Assembly (NCBI GenBank): GCA_965223085.1
Contig: OZ244981.1
Coordinates: forward strand, 2,356,001 to 2,420,000
Source: CBDCVO01 sp965223085
Lineage (GTDB): Bacteria; Pseudomonadota; Gammaproteobacteria; Ga0077536
Direction of reading: 5' to 3'
DNA length: 64,000 nucleotides
Shown: positions 17,289-26,512 of the stretch, in pieces
Numbering within the stretch: position 1 is the stretch's first letter
Layout: every line of letters starts with the position of its first letter
Made by a program: the position numbers and the translations under genes
Notes under the pieces: generated by a model
The model's input: the letters and a program-made list of their open reading frames with translations, nothing else
What the model was told of the DNA's origin: nothing
Database searches by the model: none

Positions 17289-19460
17289 GTGACAAAAAAA
17301 ACGCCCATTATTCTCGGTATCGATGCCGGCGGTACGATGACCGATACGTTTTTGATCGACGAGCACGGTGAGTTCATTGTCGGCAAGGCGCAGACCACGC
17401 CACAAGATGAATCGATCGGTTTTATGAATTCTGCAAAAGATGGCCTCAAATATTGGGATATGAACATCGAAGAGGGGTTCCCGACGTTGAAAACGGGGAT
17501 CTATTCGGGAACGGCCATGCTAAACCGCCTGCTCGAGCGCAAAGGGCGACGCGTCGGGGTGATCGTGACAGCCGGTCAGGAAGACTATTTGCGCACCGAA
17601 CGCGCGATTCAAACCTATCTTGGCTACTCCTATTCCGACCGTATCCATTTGGTGACGCATCATCACAACGATCAACTCGTAACGCGCGATCGTATGACGG
17701 GCGTGCGCGAGCGCATCGACATGTTTGGCAACGTCGCTATTCCGCTTTATGAAAACGAAGTTCACGATGCCGTCAACAATTTAATCGACAAAGAAGTCGA
17801 GTCGATCGTGGTGTGCTTGTTGTTTTCCTACAAAAATTCTGCACACGAACAACGGGTCGCAGAAATCGCCCGAGAAATAATGAGCGAGCGCGGGACGGAA
17901 TTGCCGATTTATCTTTCCAGCGAACTTTATCCCGTGCGCCAGGATCTCCCGCGCTTGAACTCGACACTGATGGAAGCCTATGCCGCCGAGCCTTCACGCG
18001 CTTCGCTGAAAGCAGTACGTGAAATGTGCAAAGAAGCAGGCGGGCACTTTGACTTGCGCGTGATGGCAAGTCATGGCGGCACGATCTCGATGGATTCCAA
18101 AGAGCTCGCACGTACCATGATAAGCGGTCCGATCGGGGGCGTCATCGGTGCGCGTTATTTGGGCGAGAAAATCGGCGAGAAATATATCGCGTGTTCAGAT
18201 ATCGGCGGTACGTCGTTTGATCTCGCATTGATAACCGAGGGCGAGTTCGCGGTGACGCAAAATCCCGACGTCGCGCGCTTCATGTTGTCGATGCCGTTGG
18301 TGAAGATCGACTCGGTTGGCGCAGGCACCGGATCGTATGTGCGCATTAACCCGACGTCGAATCGCATCGAGATCGGGCCAGATAGCGCGGGTGCTTTGAT
18401 CGGTACGAGTTGGCCCGAAAGCGGCATCGATACAGTGACGATCACCGATTGCAATGTCGTGCTGGGTTACCTGAACCCGGATTTTTTCTTAGGGGGCGAT
18501 ATAACTTTGGATCGTGACGCAGCGATCAAAGCGGTAAGCGAACAAGTCGCGACGCCGTTGGGTTTGGATGTGTACAAAGCCGCGGAAGGCGTGTTGCAGT
18601 TATTCGAAGACCATTTGCGCAACACTCTCCTCGGCCAGATCCTCGGCCAGGGGTACACGCCGGAGAACTACGTTTTATTGTCTTATGGTGGTGGTGGCCC
18701 GTTGCACGTCGGCGGCTATTCCGATCGCCTCGCATTCGAAGATATTCTCATTCCCGCTTGGGCGCCGGGTTTTTCGGCATTCGGCTGCGCTTGCGGCGAC
18801 TACGAGTATCGTCTCGATAAAACACTCGATTTGGCCTTATTACCGGATGCCGACAACGACGTGCGTAGCGGGATCTGTAGCGCCGTGACGGCAGCATGGA
18901 AGTCGTTGAAAGAACAGATCATGCGCGAATTTGCCAAAAGCGAAGTAGAGCCGGGAGCGCTTAAATTCCGACCCGGCGTACGCATGTTGTATTACGGGCA
19001 ACTCAACAGCCTCGAAGTAATTTCTGCAACGGATCACTTAGAGACGGCTGAAGATTTAGAAAAAATCTGCCAGGCGTTCGAAGATCTGTATACGCGCATC
19101 TACGGCCTCGGCGCCAAAACGCCACAGTTTGGTTACATGATCACCGGTGTTTTGATGTTCGGTTCAACGGACATCGAGAAACCAGAGCTGCCCAAAGAAC
19201 CTTTGCAAGCGGACGATGTTTGGAAATCGAACGGTGCGTTGAAGGCTACCCGTTCTATTTATCATGACGGTGCTTGGGTGGACGCCGACATCATTGATTT
19301 AGAAAAACTACCCGCCGGTTCAGAAATCGCAGGGCCAGCGGTTGTGGAGTCACCGGCCTCGACGATGTTAGTACAATCCGGAAGACGGGTGCGTTTAGAT
19401 GAACACAGGATTTTTCACATGAGCGTTAGAGCTGCAAAAGAGCTAACGCTTGCGGCGTGA
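17289..19460 (+). CDS. acxA: acetone carboxylase-like beta subunit (HyuA family)
   Basis: A 723-residue hydantoinase/oxoprolinase A-type protein with an ASKHA-like nucleotide fold. Motifs are G-I-D-A-G-G-T-M-T-D-T near residue 10 and S-D-I-G-G-T-S-F-D near 302. In acetone carboxylase this subunit uses ATP to phosphorylate substrate and bicarbonate. The GTG start at 17289 is preceded by GGTGGAGG. The next gene starts 12 bases after its stop, with its own GGAG site. The three-gene order, with a gamma subunit third, favours ketone carboxylase over hydantoinase or oxoprolinase; the substrate (acetone, acetophenone or other) is not proven. Confidence 0.85.
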   Translation: MTKKTPIILGIDAGGTMTDTFLIDEHGEFIVGKAQTTPQDESIGFMNSAKDGLKYWDMNIEEGFPTLKTGIYSGTAMLNRLLERKGRRVGVIVTAGQEDYLRTERAIQTYLGYSYSDRIHLVTHHHNDQLVTRDRMTGVRERIDMFGNVAIPLYENEVHDAVNNLIDKEVESIVVCLLFSYKNSAHEQRVAEIAREIMSERGTELPIYLSSELYPVRQDLPRLNSTLMEAYAAEPSRASLKAVREMCKEAGGHFDLRVMASHGGTISMDSKELARTMISGPIGGVIGARYLGEKIGEKYIACSDIGGTSFDLALITEGEFAVTQNPDVARFMLSMPLVKIDSVGAGTGSYVRINPTSNRIEIGPDSAGALIGTSWPESGIDTVTITDCNVVLGYLNPDFFLGGDITLDRDAAIKAVSEQVATPLGLDVYKAAEGVLQLFEDHLRNTLLGQILGQGYTPENYVLLSYGGGGPLHVGGYSDRLAFEDILIPAWAPGFSAFGCACGDYEYRLDKTLDLALLPDADNDVRSGICSAVTAAWKSLKEQIMREFAKSEVEPGALKFRPGVRMLYYGQLNSLEVISATDHLETAEDLEKICQAFEDLYTRIYGLGAKTPQFGYMITGVLMFGSTDIEKPELPKEPLQADDVWKSNGALKATRSIYHDGAWVDADIIDLEKLPAGSEIAGPAVVESPASTMLVQSGRRVRLDEHRIFHMSVRAAKELTLAA

Positions 19461-19472
19461 GGAGACGATAAA

Positions 19473-21695
19473 ATGGCGGTTACAGCGAAATCATTGAAAC
19501 GTGCGCCGATCGGGTGGGGCGGTAAACGTGCTAGCGAGATGCTCGCGGAGAGCGAGCGGCTTATCGAACAAACGGGGCGCTATTACGGCACCGAGAAGCT
19601 CGCACTTAAAGAAAGCGATCCGATCCGCTATGAGAAGATTTTCTCGCGCCTGCGTGGCGGCATCGTCGGTGCCCGCGACACGGCCTTGAATATCTCTGCC
19701 TCACCTATCGTGCGCGAGATCGGCGAGCTTTGCTTCGGTTTGTATACGCCTGAAGGCGATTCGATCACGTTATCCACCGGCATTATGGCGCACGTGCATA
19801 CCATGTCGGAGGCCATAAAACATATGGTTCGCAGCGACTATGAAGATGATCCTGGCATCGAACCGGGAGACATTTTCGCGAATAACGACCCGCAACTGGG
19901 TGATGTGCACAACGCGGACGTGCAGACGTTAATGCCGATCTTCCACGACGGTGAATTAGTCGGTTGGGCCGCCGGCGTCACGCACGAAATCGACGTCGGC
20001 GCGCCGCAGCCGGCAAGCATGCCCATCGGCACGGTTAGCCGCTATGAAGATGGTTGGATCTTGTCTTGTCAGAAAATCGGCACGAATGACCACGTTCATC
20101 AAGATTATGAAAATCGCGTTTATACGGCGGTGCGCTCGCCGTTTTATTGGATGCTCGACGATAAATGTCGCATTGCGGGTTGTAAGTTAATGCGCGATAC
20201 GGTGCTGCGTTTAATCGAAGAGGAGGGCATCGATACGTATAAGCAATTTATTCGAGAAGTCATCGAAGACACGCGTCAGGCGTTTCAACGCAACATCAAA
20301 CTCATGACGGTCCCGGGCACATATCGCTTTCCGGCGTTTATGGATGTGCCGCACTCGATCGATAAAGGCCGTATGGTGGCATACGCGGCGATCGACACCA
20401 TGATGAATTGCCCGTTAGAAATGCGTATCGGTGCAGATTGTTCTTTTGAGTTGGACTTAGATGGCGCGAATAAGTGGGGATATCATTCGTTTAACTGTAC
20501 GACATCGGGTTTGCAGGGGGGGTTGTGGGTCGCGATCACCCAAACGCTGATCCCGAACGACAAGGTTAACGACGGTGCGTATCTTGCCACGAAGTTCAAT
20601 ACACCGTACGGGACTTGGGCTAACCCTGATAATCCTACGGTGTCGAATACCTTATCGTGGATGTTTTTGATCCCCTGTTTCACCGGCATGTTTCACGGTT
20701 TAAGCACGGCTTATGCAGCGCGAGGTTACGTCGAAGAGATCGTCGCCGCCTATCCGTTCACCGGCAATATCACCCAGGGTGGCGGACCTAATCATTACGG
20801 CAATCCGAACGGTGGTTGGTCGAACTTCGAGCACAGTTCTTGTGGCATGTCGGCGCGTTACGTGATGGACGGCGAGCATTGTTGCGCGGCCGTATGGAAT
20901 CCCGAAGGCGATATGGGCGATGTCGAGGCGTGGGAATTGCTTGAACCCTTGCTCTATCTTGGTCGTCGGTTGCGGCCGAACACTGGTGGTGCGGGCAAGT
21001 ACCGCGGCGGCTTGGGCTTTGAATCTATACGTTTGGTGTATAACACACCCTATCAAGAACTGTTCAATGCTCGCGATGGATTTGTCTTTCAAACGTCCGG
21101 TTTATTCGGCGGCTATCCCGGCGCTAGCGGTTATCGTCATTCGATCAAAAATACCGACATTAAAGAACGGATCGAACAACAATTACCGTATCCGATCGCC
21201 GATCAAGACCCAGAAAACAGCCAAATGGAAGAAAACTGCAACGGCGAGGTTCTTAAGGATCGGCATTGCTACCATCATCCCGATCCGCACTCTGAATACG
21301 ACGTCTATCTCAGTATTATCGGTGGTGGTCATGGTGTCGGTGACGTATTGGAACGCGCTCCTGCTATGGTACTGAACGATCTCGATGAAGGTTTATTGCT
21401 ACCGCGCTACGCCGAACCAATTTATGGGGTCGTTGCATTGCAAGGCGAGGATGGTAAGTGGGTGTTGGATCATGAGGCGACAGAGCAGAAGCGTGAAGAG
21501 ATCCGTAAACAACGTTTGGCTCGCAGCATGTCGGTCGAGGAGTGGAAAGCAAAGACGAAACCCAAAGTGGAAAAAATGGATTTCATTTATCCCGTGAAAC
21601 GCATGTATGCCGAGAGCTCCGAGTTGTCGGAGAAATGGCGGCGTGAGTTTAATGAGTTTTGGGATCTCGATCCAGATTTCATGCCGACCATTTAG
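19473..21695 (+). CDS. acxB: acetone carboxylase-like alpha subunit (HyuB family)
   Basis: A 740-residue hydantoinase/oxoprolinase B-type subunit. The conserved N-N-D-P-Q-L-G-D-V-H-N-A-D segment at about residues 136-149 carries His/Asp candidates for the catalytic metal site known in this family. The G-G-G-P-N-H-Y-G-N-P and R-P-N-T-G-G-A-G-K-Y-R-G-G segments are typical. In acetone carboxylase this subunit holds Mn and performs carboxylation to acetoacetate. It is coupled to acxA upstream and acxC downstream (14-base gap). Substrate inferred from family and from aacS nearby. Confidence 0.86.
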   Translation: MAVTAKSLKRAPIGWGGKRASEMLAESERLIEQTGRYYGTEKLALKESDPIRYEKIFSRLRGGIVGARDTALNISASPIVREIGELCFGLYTPEGDSITLSTGIMAHVHTMSEAIKHMVRSDYEDDPGIEPGDIFANNDPQLGDVHNADVQTLMPIFHDGELVGWAAGVTHEIDVGAPQPASMPIGTVSRYEDGWILSCQKIGTNDHVHQDYENRVYTAVRSPFYWMLDDKCRIAGCKLMRDTVLRLIEEEGIDTYKQFIREVIEDTRQAFQRNIKLMTVPGTYRFPAFMDVPHSIDKGRMVAYAAIDTMMNCPLEMRIGADCSFELDLDGANKWGYHSFNCTTSGLQGGLWVAITQTLIPNDKVNDGAYLATKFNTPYGTWANPDNPTVSNTLSWMFLIPCFTGMFHGLSTAYAARGYVEEIVAAYPFTGNITQGGGPNHYGNPNGGWSNFEHSSCGMSARYVMDGEHCCAAVWNPEGDMGDVEAWELLEPLLYLGRRLRPNTGGAGKYRGGLGFESIRLVYNTPYQELFNARDGFVFQTSGLFGGYPGASGYRHSIKNTDIKERIEQQLPYPIADQDPENSQMEENCNGEVLKDRHCYHHPDPHSEYDVYLSIIGGGHGVGDVLERAPAMVLNDLDEGLLLPRYAEPIYGVVALQGEDGKWVLDHEATEQKREEIRKQRLARSMSVEEWKAKTKPKVEKMDFIYPVKRMYAESSELSEKWRREFNEFWDLDPDFMPTI

Positions 21696-21709
21696 TAGAG
21701 TACGTACCG

Positions 21710-22198
21710 ATGGCGAATTACGACCAAAAAACGATTGCGGATCTCATCGACGGCAAACTAGGATGGCCGGAGCTGCACGAAATGATGAGCAACTACAAAG
21801 ACACGGATCGTTTCGATAAATATGTCGCGGTACTGCAAGAGCGAGTGCCGTGGGACGATCAAATCGTCTTACCGCTCGGCCCACATCTCTATATCGTGAA
21901 AAAAGCCGACGGCTCGCTTGTGACGAAATCAACGAGCGGTTTCGAATTTGGCGACTATCGAGAAAATTGGAAACTTAAAGCGCGCATGTTCGTGCGTGAT
22001 ACGGACGAGAAATACCAGGAAATTTACCCCGAGCTCGCACACGCGCACCCGGATTGGATGGAGCTGCGAGAGTTCTATGACCCGAACGACGGCACGCTCT
22101 TGCACGTTGAAGCCGTGCCGCCGGGCTATCCGATCGTGCATAACTTTGAACCTGATTTGGACGCGTTTTATAACGACTGGCTCGGGCGTCCGTTGTAA
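21710..22198 (+). CDS. acxC: acetone carboxylase-like gamma subunit, cysteine-free
   Basis: A 162-residue protein matching the gamma subunit layout: V-L-Q-E-R-V-P-W-D-D-Q-I-V-L-P-L-G-P near residue 45, E-N-W-K-L-K-A-R-M-F-V-R-D-T near 85, and a C-terminal D-W-L-G-R-P-L. From family knowledge, characterised gamma subunits hold a zinc ion with four cysteines around these positions. This copy has no cysteine at all; the matching stretches read T-S-G-F-E-F and D-P-N-D-G-T-L. The start at ATG 21710 lies 14 bases past acxB. It may be a structural subunit of a divergent carboxylase. Confidence 0.78.
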   Translation: MANYDQKTIADLIDGKLGWPELHEMMSNYKDTDRFDKYVAVLQERVPWDDQIVLPLGPHLYIVKKADGSLVTKSTSGFEFGDYRENWKLKARMFVRDTDEKYQEIYPELAHAHPDWMELREFYDPNDGTLLHVEAVPPGYPIVHNFEPDLDAFYNDWLGRPL

Positions 22199-22326
22199 CC
22201 GCGTTGAACGTGGCGACATAGCGCCGAGTTCACGGCCCGATCGGGATATGCCCGCGGTAATAAAGCGGACACGAGCATGTCCGAAAATGGCTAGTTTTGT
22301 CTTGGTTCTTGGGTCACAATGGCCCC

Positions 22327-23838
22327 ATGACTACGACGCTGCACGATATTCATAACCTCAGCGATCGCGCCCTCTACGCAATTCTGCAAAGCCACGATAT
22401 GCGCTTCGATGGGCATGTGTTCGTCGGCGTAAAATCGACCGGCATTTATTGTCGCCCGGTCTGTTACGCACGCGTACCAAAATTCGAGAACTGTACTTTT
22501 CACGTTCACGCTGCGGCGGCGGAATGTGCCGGTTTTCGACCTTGCTTATTATGCCGTCCCGAACTCGCGCCGGGTGCCGCGCCGGTGGATGCGACACCAA
22601 GACTTGCGCGCCTAGCATTGCGACGCATTGAGGATGGCGCTTTAAATGAGATCAGCGTCGATGCGCTCGCCCGAGAATTTGGCGTCAGTGGTCGACATTT
22701 ACGCCGGGCCGTTCATCGCGAACTCGGTGTCACACCGGTACAGCTCGCGCAAACGCAACGCTTATTGCAGGCAAAACAACTGCTCACCGAGACGACGATG
22801 TCGATTACCGAGGTCGCGTTTGCCGCGGGTTTCGATAGCCTGCGCCGTTTCAACGGCCTGTTTAAATCGCGTTACGGTATTGCGCCCCGGGGCTTGCGTC
22901 GGCGAAGCATTTCTTCGGCAGGTATGCTCCCAGAACAAGACGTAGAGAACGACGCACAGACATTTCGCATCGATTATCGCGCCCCTTTCAATGGGCTAGA
23001 CATGAGCAAATTTCTAGGCGCACGCGCTATCCCCGGTGTCGAAACGATCGCCGGTGAAGCGTACGTGCGAACAGTTCGCTGTGGTCCGCATGAAGGTTGG
23101 CTCATGGTCGCGCCATGTCGACCTAGAGGCGCGGCACGTGCACCATCCGCATTGGCGGTCACGATGTCGGAAATGCTGCAGCCAGTGTGTGTGCACGTTC
23201 TGCAGAAAGTAAAAACGGTGTTTGACACGCGCGCGGATAGTGCCGTGATCGATGCTCACTTGGGGGGCGATAAAGTACTCGCGAAAACTATCGCAAAACA
23301 TGAGGGGATGCGTTTGCCCGGGGCTTTTGATGGCTTCGAATTGCTGTTACGCGCGATCCTGGGGCAGCAAGTGAGCGTTAAAGCGGCAACGACGCTAGCG
23401 GGGCGTGCGGCGGTTGCTTTCGGTACGCCGTTGCAAACCCCGTGGTCGGCATTAACGCATACGAGCCCATCGGTAGACCGGATCGCGAACGCGCGTGTCG
23501 ATCGCATAGCGCGCCTAGGCATTCCACGCAAACGCGCGGAATCGATCCGTTTCGTCGCCCGAGCCATTTGCGACGAAACACTGAATTTGGTCCCGGGCGC
23601 CGATCCCGAACGAACACGCGAGCGCTTACTCGCCATTCCGGGGATCGGTGACTGGACCGCGTCTTACGTCGCGATGCGTGCCTTGGCATGGCCCGACGCG
23701 TTTCCGGCAGGGGATTTGGGGATCAAAAAAGCGCTTGGTTTAACGTCTAAGCGAGCGATCGAAGCCCGTACTGAGCAGTGGCGGCCGTGGCGCGCGTATG
23801 GCGCCATCTATTTGTGGTTGTCTTTGTCGGGGGGCTAA
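22327..23838 (+). CDS. Ada-like methyl-sensing regulator fused to AlkA DNA-3-methyladenine glycosylase
   Basis: A 503-residue fusion. The N-terminal Ada zinc domain has Cys42-x3-Cys46 and Cys73-x2-Cys76; in Ada one such Cys takes up methyl groups from methylphosphotriesters. An AraC-type DNA-binding domain follows (residues about 95-200, with I-S-V-D-A-L-A-R-E-F-G-V-S). The C-terminal half is an AlkA-type glycosylase with the helix-hairpin-helix I-P-G-I-G-D-W-T-A-S-Y and catalytic Asp463. It therefore senses methylation and removes alkylated bases. ATG 22327 is chosen over an upstream in-frame start because the Ada domain begins here. It sits just upstream of ogt. Confidence 0.9.
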   Translation: MTTTLHDIHNLSDRALYAILQSHDMRFDGHVFVGVKSTGIYCRPVCYARVPKFENCTFHVHAAAAECAGFRPCLLCRPELAPGAAPVDATPRLARLALRRIEDGALNEISVDALAREFGVSGRHLRRAVHRELGVTPVQLAQTQRLLQAKQLLTETTMSITEVAFAAGFDSLRRFNGLFKSRYGIAPRGLRRRSISSAGMLPEQDVENDAQTFRIDYRAPFNGLDMSKFLGARAIPGVETIAGEAYVRTVRCGPHEGWLMVAPCRPRGAARAPSALAVTMSEMLQPVCVHVLQKVKTVFDTRADSAVIDAHLGGDKVLAKTIAKHEGMRLPGAFDGFELLLRAILGQQVSVKAATTLAGRAAVAFGTPLQTPWSALTHTSPSVDRIANARVDRIARLGIPRKRAESIRFVARAICDETLNLVPGADPERTRERLLAIPGIGDWTASYVAMRALAWPDAFPAGDLGIKKALGLTSKRAIEARTEQWRPWRAYGAIYLWLSLSGG

Positions 23839-23873
23839 CCGGGATATTTCATCAATCGGGCAGGGAGGTTTTC

Positions 23874-24377
23874 ATGAAACTATATTGCGATCGTATCGCT
23901 TCACCCATGGGTGAGATCACTATCGTATCAGATGGTGAGAAATTGCGTGCCGTTGATTTTGAGGATTACGGATCCCGCATGCTGCAGCAGCTCGAGCGTC
24001 ATTACGGCGCTGTGACGTTGTCCAGCCGTAAAAACCCGGGCGGGGCGAGCGCGGCGCTGCGACGTTATCTGAATGGTGACTTGCACGCCATCGACAAACT
24101 ACCCGTAGCGACTACGGGCACTGCGTTTCAACAACGCGTGTGGAAGTATTTACGCAAAATACCCGCGGGCAAAACGTGGAGTTACGGACAACTTGCGCGA
24201 ACTATTGGCAACCCAAAAGCATCCCGCGCAGTGGGTCTCGCAAACGGCCGCAATCCAGTCGCTATTGTCGTGCCTTGCCACCGTGTGATCGGCGCAAACG
24301 GTGCTTTAACGGGATATGGTGGCGGTATGTCGCGCAAACACTGGTTACTCGCCCACGAAGGAGTATTAGTAGGATAG
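23874..24377 (+). CDS. ogt: methylated-DNA--protein-cysteine methyltransferase
   Basis: A 167-residue O6-methylguanine-DNA methyltransferase. The active-site motif P-C-H-R-V-I-G has its methyl-accepting Cys at residue 135. The preceding helix-turn-helix (W-S-Y-G-Q-L-A-R-T-I-G-N-P-K-A-S-R-A-V-G) flips out the damaged base. A strong GGGAGG ribosome site lies four bases before ATG 23874. It follows the Ada-AlkA fusion by 35 bases, making a two-gene alkylation-damage unit. Its stop overlaps the stop of the convergent SDR gene by 12 bases. Confidence 0.92.
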   Translation: MKLYCDRIASPMGEITIVSDGEKLRAVDFEDYGSRMLQQLERHYGAVTLSSRKNPGGASAALRRYLNGDLHAIDKLPVATTGTAFQQRVWKYLRKIPAGKTWSYGQLARTIGNPKASRAVGLANGRNPVAIVVPCHRVIGANGALTGYGGGMSRKHWLLAHEGVLVG

Positions 24378-25208
24378 TAAGCCACCACCTGCGACGATCA
24401 CTTCGCCGGTGATATAGTCCGATTCAGGCAAGCAGAATAAATACACCGCACCGGCGGCTTCTTCTGGGGTCCCGGCCCGGCCAAGCGGGATCAGCGACTT
24501 CATGTAGTCCAATGAATCCGCGTGAAATCCAACGGCATAGTCCGTGCCCGCGACGTTGATTTTGGCGACCTCGTCACCGCGCCATTGTTGCGTCAAGCGC
24601 GTTTCGATCCAGCCAAAACCAACGCAATTCACGTTCACGCGGTAGGGCCCCCATTCTTTAGCGAGGGTTTTTGTGATCCCGATCTGGGCAGATTTTGCCG
24701 CCGCATAGCCGATCTGTGTGGCGCCACCGTAAAAGCCGGCAATCGAGGAGATATTGACGACTTTGCGATGATATGTGCGCGCTTCGCGCTCCTCGCGCCG
24801 CGCTGCTTGACGAATAAAATCCGCAGCGGCACGCAAAATTCGAAACGGCGCGGTCGTGTGGCAATCCAGCATGGCTTGCCATTGCTGATCAGAAGTCTTA
24901 TGAATGCTGCTGTTCCAGACATAACCGGCGTTATTGACGATAATATCGACGCCGCCGAACGTGTCGAGCGTGAAAGCGATCACGCGTTGACCATAATCTG
25001 ATTCAGTGATATCGCCCGGGAACGCTACCGCGCTCCCGCCGGTTGCCGCGATTTCATTAACGACTTCCTCGGCGGGCTCCGCGTCGAGATCTGCGACGAC
25101 TATTGCTGCACCGGCGCGCGCGAGCTTATGCGCGAGCGCGGCACCAACACCGCGTCCAGCACCGGTGACAAGTGCGACTTTGTTATCTAAAGTAAGTTTC
25201 TCGGTCAC
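24366..25208 (-). CDS. short-chain dehydrogenase/reductase (SDR)
   Basis: A 280-residue classical SDR. The NAD(P) motif T-G-A-G-R-G-V-G starts at residue 15, N-N-A-G at 92-95, and the triad Ser155, Tyr168, Lys172 (Y-A-A-A-K) is intact. Asp40 after beta-2 (V-V-A-D) favours NAD(H). It likely oxidises a secondary alcohol or acyl intermediate; the substrate is unknown. It is transcribed toward ogt, and its promoter faces the RidA-like gene. Confidence 0.87.
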   Translation of the reverse strand: MTEKLTLDNKVALVTGAGRGVGAALAHKLARAGAAIVVADLDAEPAEEVVNEIAATGGSAVAFPGDITESDYGQRVIAFTLDTFGGVDIIVNNAGYVWNSSIHKTSDQQWQAMLDCHTTAPFRILRAAADFIRQAARREEREARTYHRKVVNISSIAGFYGGATQIGYAAAKSAQIGITKTLAKEWGPYRVNVNCVGFGWIETRLTQQWRGDEVAKINVAGTDYAVGFHADSLDYMKSLIPLGRAGTPEEAAGAVYLFCLPESDYITGEVIVAGGGLLSY

Positions 25209-25436
25209 AATATCTCACCGCGGAATGATTACACTATTAGCGAGCGTATGTCCGTTGGTCTATGTCGGAGCAGCAATACGATATTAGAATAATGGGCGTG
25301 GCGTGAGATCGCAATCAAACTCCGGGCTGGCTGAGGCGATCGGCCGACTCGATAGGTTGTTTATATTGGATCTCGCTATCACATCGTAAATTTTTCGAGC
25401 TAGTTCAGAAGACCAATACGTAAGGAGTGGCCGACG

Positions 25437-25820
25437 ATGGATAGGAAAGAAATTGTGCCCGCCGGCATGGAAATCATTCGTGAGCGGTTTCAATATGCAC
25501 CAGGACTGCAGATCGGCGATACTTTGTATATCGCCGGTCAAGTCGGGCGCGACGCTGATCTTAATGTCGTAGAAGGGGCCGAAGCGCAGTTTGTGCAGGC
25601 CTTTGAAAACGTGAAAAGGGTTTTGGACGCGGCTGGCGCCACGTTCGACAACATCGTCGAAATGGTCACCTATCATGTCGACATGCATGATCTACAGTTG
25701 TTTATGGAAGTGAAGAACCGCTACTTTGGCGCTCTCGTGCCCGCTTGGACCGGGATTGGAGTGACTGCGTTGGCGATGCCGGGATTGATCGTAGAAATCA
25801 AATGCACGGCACGTTTATAA
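25437..25820 (+). CDS. RidA/YjgF-family protein
   Basis: A 127-residue single-domain Rid protein with the usual G-D-T-L-Y-I-A-G-Q-V-G-R-D strand and the V-E-I-K-C-T-A C-terminal strand. RidA proper uses an Arg in an A-R-S segment to hydrolyse reactive imines; the equivalent stretch here reads P-A-W-T-G. It may therefore belong to another Rid subfamily and act on a different substrate. A ribosome site AAGGAG precedes ATG 25437. Confidence 0.82.
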   Translation: MDRKEIVPAGMEIIRERFQYAPGLQIGDTLYIAGQVGRDADLNVVEGAEAQFVQAFENVKRVLDAAGATFDNIVEMVTYHVDMHDLQLFMEVKNRYFGALVPAWTGIGVTALAMPGLIVEIKCTARL

Positions 25821-25894
25821 GCGCGCTGGACGCGCCATAGATGCGCGCGTCCGCTACCCGTCCATGTGACGCTGATGAGTAAAGAAATATCGCG

Positions 25895-26353
25895 ATGGAC
25901 TTGCGCATACGTCTAGCCCAGCTCGGTGATACCGATCGGATTTTGAATCTCGTTGAACAGTATTGGGCCTGCGAGGGCATCGTGCCGTTTGCTCGCGAGC
26001 AGCTACGCGCACCCTTGCTGAGTTTATTGAGCGAGCCAAAATCGGGCCATGGAATCATCGCGGCGCTGGGAACTGAGCTCGCCGGATACCTACTGTTAGT
26101 GTATGTCTTCAGCCTTGAGCACCGGGGTATCACGGCAGAAATCGATGAATTATTTGTTGCGCCACAGTTTCGGGGCTTGGGGGTAGCGAGCGGCTTAGTT
26201 GATTTCGCCATCGAACAGGCACTCAATGCGGGTGTTGGGAATTTGTCTTTGCAACTTGGCCGCAGCAATGATCGCGCGCGCGCATTTTATGCTCGCCATG
26301 GGTTTGTGCCACGTGCCGGATATGAGTTGCTCGAGAAACAGCTGGGCGCATGA
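25895..26353 (+). CDS. GNAT-family N-acetyltransferase
   Basis: A 152-residue GNAT fold. The acetyl-CoA pyrophosphate loop is P-Q-F-R-G-L-G-V-A-S-G near residues 90-100, and the C-terminal A-R-A-F-Y-A-R-H-G-F motif is typical. The acceptor (amino acid, polyamine or protein) cannot be told. It starts 74 bases after the RidA-like gene on the same strand and may share its transcript. Confidence 0.85.
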   Translation: MDLRIRLAQLGDTDRILNLVEQYWACEGIVPFAREQLRAPLLSLLSEPKSGHGIIAALGTELAGYLLLVYVFSLEHRGITAEIDELFVAPQFRGLGVASGLVDFAIEQALNAGVGNLSLQLGRSNDRARAFYARHGFVPRAGYELLEKQLGA

Positions 26354-26512
26354 GGCGATGAGCTCACGAACATCGCAGCGTCATCGCGAAGTTCGATAGA
26401 TTCCCTTATCGCGATAAACTGCTTGGTCGAGCGGCGGCCCAAGCAGAGGTCGATTTTTTAAACGCGGCGGTGCGACGTTTGCTTAAGCGCGCGAGCAGTG
26501 CCGCCGCTTCGC

